From: Clostridium sp. CAG:221
GTDB taxonomy: Bacteria > Bacillota > Clostridia > Clostridiales > Clostridiaceae
Direction: 5' to 3'
DNA: 25,284 nt
NCBI GenBank assembly: GCA_000435835.1
Contig: FR883350.1
Coordinates: forward strand, 1-25,284
Shown: positions 22,483 through 25,284 of the stretch, piece after piece
Layout of the letters: every line of letters starts with the position of its first letter
How positions within the stretch are numbered: position 1 is the first letter of the stretch
Notes under the pieces: model-generated
Told to the model about the DNA's origin: nothing
Seen by the model: only the letters and a program-made list of their open reading frames with translations
Databases searched by the model: none
Position numbers and translations under genes: made by a program

Positions 22483-22626
22483 TTAATGATGAGTTATGAA
22501 TTATGAATGATGAATTGTAGAATAAACTCCTTTCAGGAGTTTAGAAAATATAACTTCTATTTTCCTAAACTCTGTAAGAGTTTATTCCATAATTTTTCAT
22601 TCTTCATTCTTAATTCTTAATTATTA
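22483..22626. repeat. Palindromic MITE-like repeat, copy 2
   Basis: About 144 bp. The left arm is of ATGAGTTATGAATTATGAATGA type and the right arm of TTTTCATTCTTCATTCTTAA type. Internal hairpins AAACTCCT/AGGAGTTT and AAACTCT/AGAGTTT stand on either side of an AT-rich centre, and the two hairpins are also complementary to each other (AATAAACTC with GAGTTTATT). It begins directly after the pmbA stop on the minus strand. It is related to 6861-6992 in arms, layout and orientation. Confidence 0.7.
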
Positions 22627-23970
22627 TTACTCTCCTGCTATAGCAAGTGATTTAACCTTTATAGATGGGCTTCCTACACTACTCATTGGGAACTTTAAGT
22701 CATTACCTACTTCTTCTATATCTTTAAGTAAATTAAAGAAGTTACCTGAAGCTGTTACTTGTTCAACAGGGAATGTCTTTTTACCATTCTCAATATAGAA
22801 TCCATTAACTGCTAAAGAAAATTCTCCTGTAATAGCATTTGCTCCTGAATGAAGTCCTGCAAAATCAGTTATGATAAGTCCCTTATCTATATTAGCTAAT
22901 AACTGTTCAAAATCTTTATTTCCTTTTTCAATATAGAAATTAGTAGGTGATACTGATATTGAAGATGCATATGAATTTTTAAATCCATTACCTGTTGATT
23001 TAACACCAGCCTTATTAGCAGTCTTTAAGTTATATAATAATGTTTCTAATTTTCCATCTTTAATAAGGTAAGTCTTTTCTGTTGCTACGCCTTCATCATC
23101 AAAGCCTACTGATGCAAGACCATCTTTTAAATGTGGATCATCCACTAGATTAATTACTGATGATGCTATTTCTTCTCCTTCTTTTCCCTTTAAAAGGCTT
23201 AGCCCTTTTTGAGCTGCATCTGAACTGAATATACCAGCAAAGGTAGATAACATTGAAACCATTGCTTCATTTTTTATAACTATAGGATAGTTACCTGAAG
23301 GAATAGCTTTTCCTCCTATTTTAGATAAAGCCTCATTTACAGCATCTTCTGCTATCTTCTTTGGATTAACTTCATCAAGAGATTTAGCTATTACATATCC
23401 AAATCCATCATACATCTTTTCATCTTCCTTTATTATTGGGCATACATATGCTGATAATAAATTTGATTTATTGTGTAAATTTAATCCCTTGGTATTTATT
23501 ATGCCATACTTACCAGAACTATAAGCTACAGCACAACCTGCAAAACTTTCTACTTTACTGTTTAAGGCTTTAGCTTCCTTTTCCATATCTAAAGCTATCT
23601 GTATAAGCTTATCTGCTGCTATGTTTTCAAGAGACTCTGAATAAGTGGATACATCCTTATACTCCTTATCTCCATCGTAGATAAATTGAATATCATCACT
23701 TTCAATTGCTAATACATTTTCTTTAGCCTTATTAACAAGCATATGAATTGCTTCTTCATCTAATATTTCTGTATAAGAATATCCTATCCTATCTCCCATT
23801 TTTCCTCTAAATGATAATCCATAAGAAGTATTTAAATTATATTTCTCTACTTCTTCCTTATATACATTTATACTAAGGCTTTCTCTATCAACATAATATA
23901 CTTCGCACTCAACAAAACCTACTTTTTTAGCTTCTGCAAATAATTGATCTACAAATATTTTTAATTCCAT
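22627..23970 (-). CDS. pmbA: TldD/PmbA family protein, TldE (PmbA) subunit
   Basis: A 447-residue partner of TldD. In enterobacteria the TldD/TldE heterodimer is a protease that matures microcin B17 and degrades CcdA; in clostridia the substrate is unknown. Family features: N-terminal ECEVYYVDRESLSINVYKEEVEKYN and GLSFRGKMGDRIGYSYTE, central MVSMLSTFAGIFSSDAAQKG, then LVDDPHLKDGLASVGFDDEGVAT and the C-terminal GANAITGEFSLAVNGF. As usual for this subunit there is no HExxxH, so catalysis depends on TldD. It starts 11 bases after tldD with AGGAGG before ATG. Its stop directly abuts a repeat element. Confidence 0.92.
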   Translation of the reverse strand: MELKIFVDQLFAEAKKVGFVECEVYYVDRESLSINVYKEEVEKYNLNTSYGLSFRGKMGDRIGYSYTEILDEEAIHMLVNKAKENVLAIESDDIQFIYDGDKEYKDVSTYSESLENIAADKLIQIALDMEKEAKALNSKVESFAGCAVAYSSGKYGIINTKGLNLHNKSNLLSAYVCPIIKEDEKMYDGFGYVIAKSLDEVNPKKIAEDAVNEALSKIGGKAIPSGNYPIVIKNEAMVSMLSTFAGIFSSDAAQKGLSLLKGKEGEEIASSVINLVDDPHLKDGLASVGFDDEGVATEKTYLIKDGKLETLLYNLKTANKAGVKSTGNGFKNSYASSISVSPTNFYIEKGNKDFEQLLANIDKGLIITDFAGLHSGANAITGEFSLAVNGFYIENGKKTFPVEQVTASGNFFNLLKDIEEVGNDLKFPMSSVGSPSIKVKSLAIAGE

Positions 23971-23981
23971 TACATTACCTC

Positions 23982-25284
23982 CTATCTTCCACCTACAGTA
24001 ATTTCACTTACTCTTATCATAGGCTGACCTACGTTAGTTGGTATGCTTCCTGAAGATGAGCCACACATTCCTTGCCCTTGAGTCATATTGTTTCCTACCA
24101 TATCAATATTCATTAATATTTCGCTACCTTTTCCTATTAAGCTAGCACCTCTAACTGGCTCTTGGATTTCTCCATTTTTCACTAAATATCCTTCTGATAC
24201 TGCAAAGTTAAATTCACCTGTAACAGGATTTACAGAACCTCCACCCATTTTCTTAGCATATAATCCATCACTTATTGATGCTATTATTTCTTCTGGTGTA
24301 TTATCTCCATTAGCTATATAAGTATTAGTCATTCTTGAAGTTGGTGCATATTTATAACTTTGTCTTCTTCCACTTCCTGTAACCTTCATGCCCATTCTTC
24401 TAGCATTTAATTTATCTATCATATAAGATTTTAAAATACCATTTTCAATTAAAACATTCTTTTGTGTTGGAGTTCCTTCATCATCTATATTTAATGACCC
24501 CCATGCATTTGGAATTGTTCCATCATCAATAGCTGTAACTTTAGTAGATGCTATTTGTTCTCCTAATTTACCTGTAAATACAGAGTTTCCTTTAGCAACA
24601 GATGTAGCTTCTAATGAATGTCCGCATGCCTCATGGAATATAACTCCACCAAAACCATTATCAATAGCTACTGTCATCTTTCCTGCTGGACAATTCTTAG
24701 CATGAAGCATAGTATGAGCACTTCTTGCAGCTTGTCTTCCATAATATTCAGGATCTATATATTTAAACATTTCTATTCCAGCTCTTCTACCTGGACCCTC
24801 AGTTCCTGTTTGATTTTCCCCATTGGCAGAAGCTACTGCATTAATAAATAATCTTGTTCTTACTCTTTTATCTTCTGTGTATAAACCATCTGTATTTGCT
24901 ATTAATATGTTTTGCTCCTTATCACCATAGCCAACGCTTACTTGAGTAATTTCACTATGATAACTCTTAGCAGCATCATAAGCAATCTTCATTACACCTA
25001 TCTTTTTATCTGCTTCTACAGCTGATGGTAGATAAATTGTAGGATGTATGTTTATAGTTTCCTTTTCATATAAAGTTATGCTTATATCTTCCTTCAATTC
25101 TCCTAATGCTAATGCTGCTTTTTCAGCAGTTTGTAATAATGAATGAAGGCTATTATTATTTGTATAAGCATAAACGCTTTTTAATCCTTTAAATATTCTT
25201 ATTCCTATTCCATAAGATCTCCCACCTATAGAATTTTCAACCTTTCCATTTAAAATATTTATAGAATTATCTATTGTATCTTCT
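23982..25284 (-). CDS. tldD: TldD metalloprotease subunit, 5' end outside the window
   Basis: The catalytic subunit of the TldD/TldE protease. The zinc motif HEACGH is encoded at 24618-24635, followed by SLEATSVAKG. The C-terminal half has GTIPNAWGSLNIDDEGTPTQKN, GSGRRQSYKYAPTSRMTNTY and NPVTGEFNFAVSEGYLVKNG, all typical. A TTG at 25097 can be taken for a start, but the frame stays open to the right edge. The extra 62 codons (IGGRSYGIGIRIFKGLKSVYAYTNNN...) match the normal TldD N-terminal domain, so the gene continues beyond the window. It is probably cotranscribed with pmbA and the FAD oxidoreductase. Confidence 0.93.
   Translation of the reverse strand, partial: EDTIDNSINILNGKVENSIGGRSYGIGIRIFKGLKSVYAYTNNNSLHSLLQTAEKAALALGELKEDISITLYEKETINIHPTIYLPSAVEADKKIGVMKIAYDAAKSYHSEITQVSVGYGDKEQNILIANTDGLYTEDKRVRTRLFINAVASANGENQTGTEGPGRRAGIEMFKYIDPEYYGRQAARSAHTMLHAKNCPAGKMTVAIDNGFGGVIFHEACGHSLEATSVAKGNSVFTGKLGEQIASTKVTAIDDGTIPNAWGSLNIDDEGTPTQKNVLIENGILKSYMIDKLNARRMGMKVTGSGRRQSYKYAPTSRMTNTYIANGDNTPEEIIASISDGLYAKKMGGGSVNPVTGEFNFAVSEGYLVKNGEIQEPVRGASLIGKGSEILMNIDMVGNNMTQGQGMCGSSSGSIPTNVGQPMIRVSEITVGGR

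Noticed and set aside
23982..25097. tldD as a complete gene starting at a TTG at 25097
   Set aside because: The frame is open through the right edge and the extra residues match the TldD N-terminal domain, so the TTG is internal.

Overview
The window is a gene-dense, AT-rich piece of a Clostridium sensu stricto (cluster I Firmicute) chromosome. Evidence for this is the low GC content, strong AGGAGG-type ribosome binding sites, classical sigma-A promoters, U-tailed hairpin terminators, and a long run of endospore genes (spoIIR, a sipL-like gene, yabG, several cotS-family genes). The order spoIIR / ispE / sipL / veg / yabG matches what I recall of the clostridial yabG-veg-ispE neighbourhood. 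No rRNA, tRNA, CRISPR array, insertion sequence or prophage is visible.

Layout, left to right. (1) 1-3107: a cut-off plus-strand reading frame at the edge, then a minus-strand operon read ispE -> spoIIR -> PP-loop tRNA-thiolation-like enzyme -> DUF1934 protein. (2) 3261-6762: a cyanophycin cassette, cphB -> cphA, overlapping by 17 bases. (3) 6816-10345: the spore-morphogenesis block yabG, veg, sipL, each with its own signals. In the 363-base gap between sipL and veg there is a complete plus-strand transcription unit (TTGACA-17-TATTAT promoter, 5' stem-loop, terminator) that looks like an unannotated small RNA of about 88 nt. (4) 10378-16769: a spore-coat cluster of two divergent modules, each a CotS-family kinase-fold protein facing away from a GT4 glycosyltransferase. 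The second module also carries another cotS gene and an unrecognised 243-residue gene. (5) 16784-20154: an HtrA-type membrane-anchored protease, then tsaD followed by a membrane-anchored alpha/beta-hydrolase-fold protein that appears to lack its nucleophile. (6) 20234-21549: a plus-strand pair, a RusA-like protein with a C-terminal cysteine cluster and a cytosolic SGNH hydrolase. (7) 21546-25284: a minus-strand operon tldD (5' end beyond the window) -> pmbA/tldE -> FAD oxidoreductase.

How it fits together. Much of the window serves sporulation. SpoIIR signals from forespore to mother cell, SipL helps attach coat to forespore, YabG processes coat proteins late, and CotS/GT4 proteins probably build or decorate the outer spore layers. 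Cyanophycin is a nitrogen reserve that has been linked to spore formation in clostridia. Two promoters of near-identical sigma-K form (AC, 17 bases, CATAnnnTA) precede yabG and the second cotS operon, so late mother-cell control of both is likely. Housekeeping genes (ispE, veg, tsaD) have sigma-A promoters.

Two related repeats of about 130-145 bp (6861-6992 and 22483-22626) share GAAT-rich imperfect inverted arms and internal hairpins. Each abuts the stop codon of a minus-strand gene and looks like a non-autonomous mobile element. All family assignments were made by reading motifs, without database searches.
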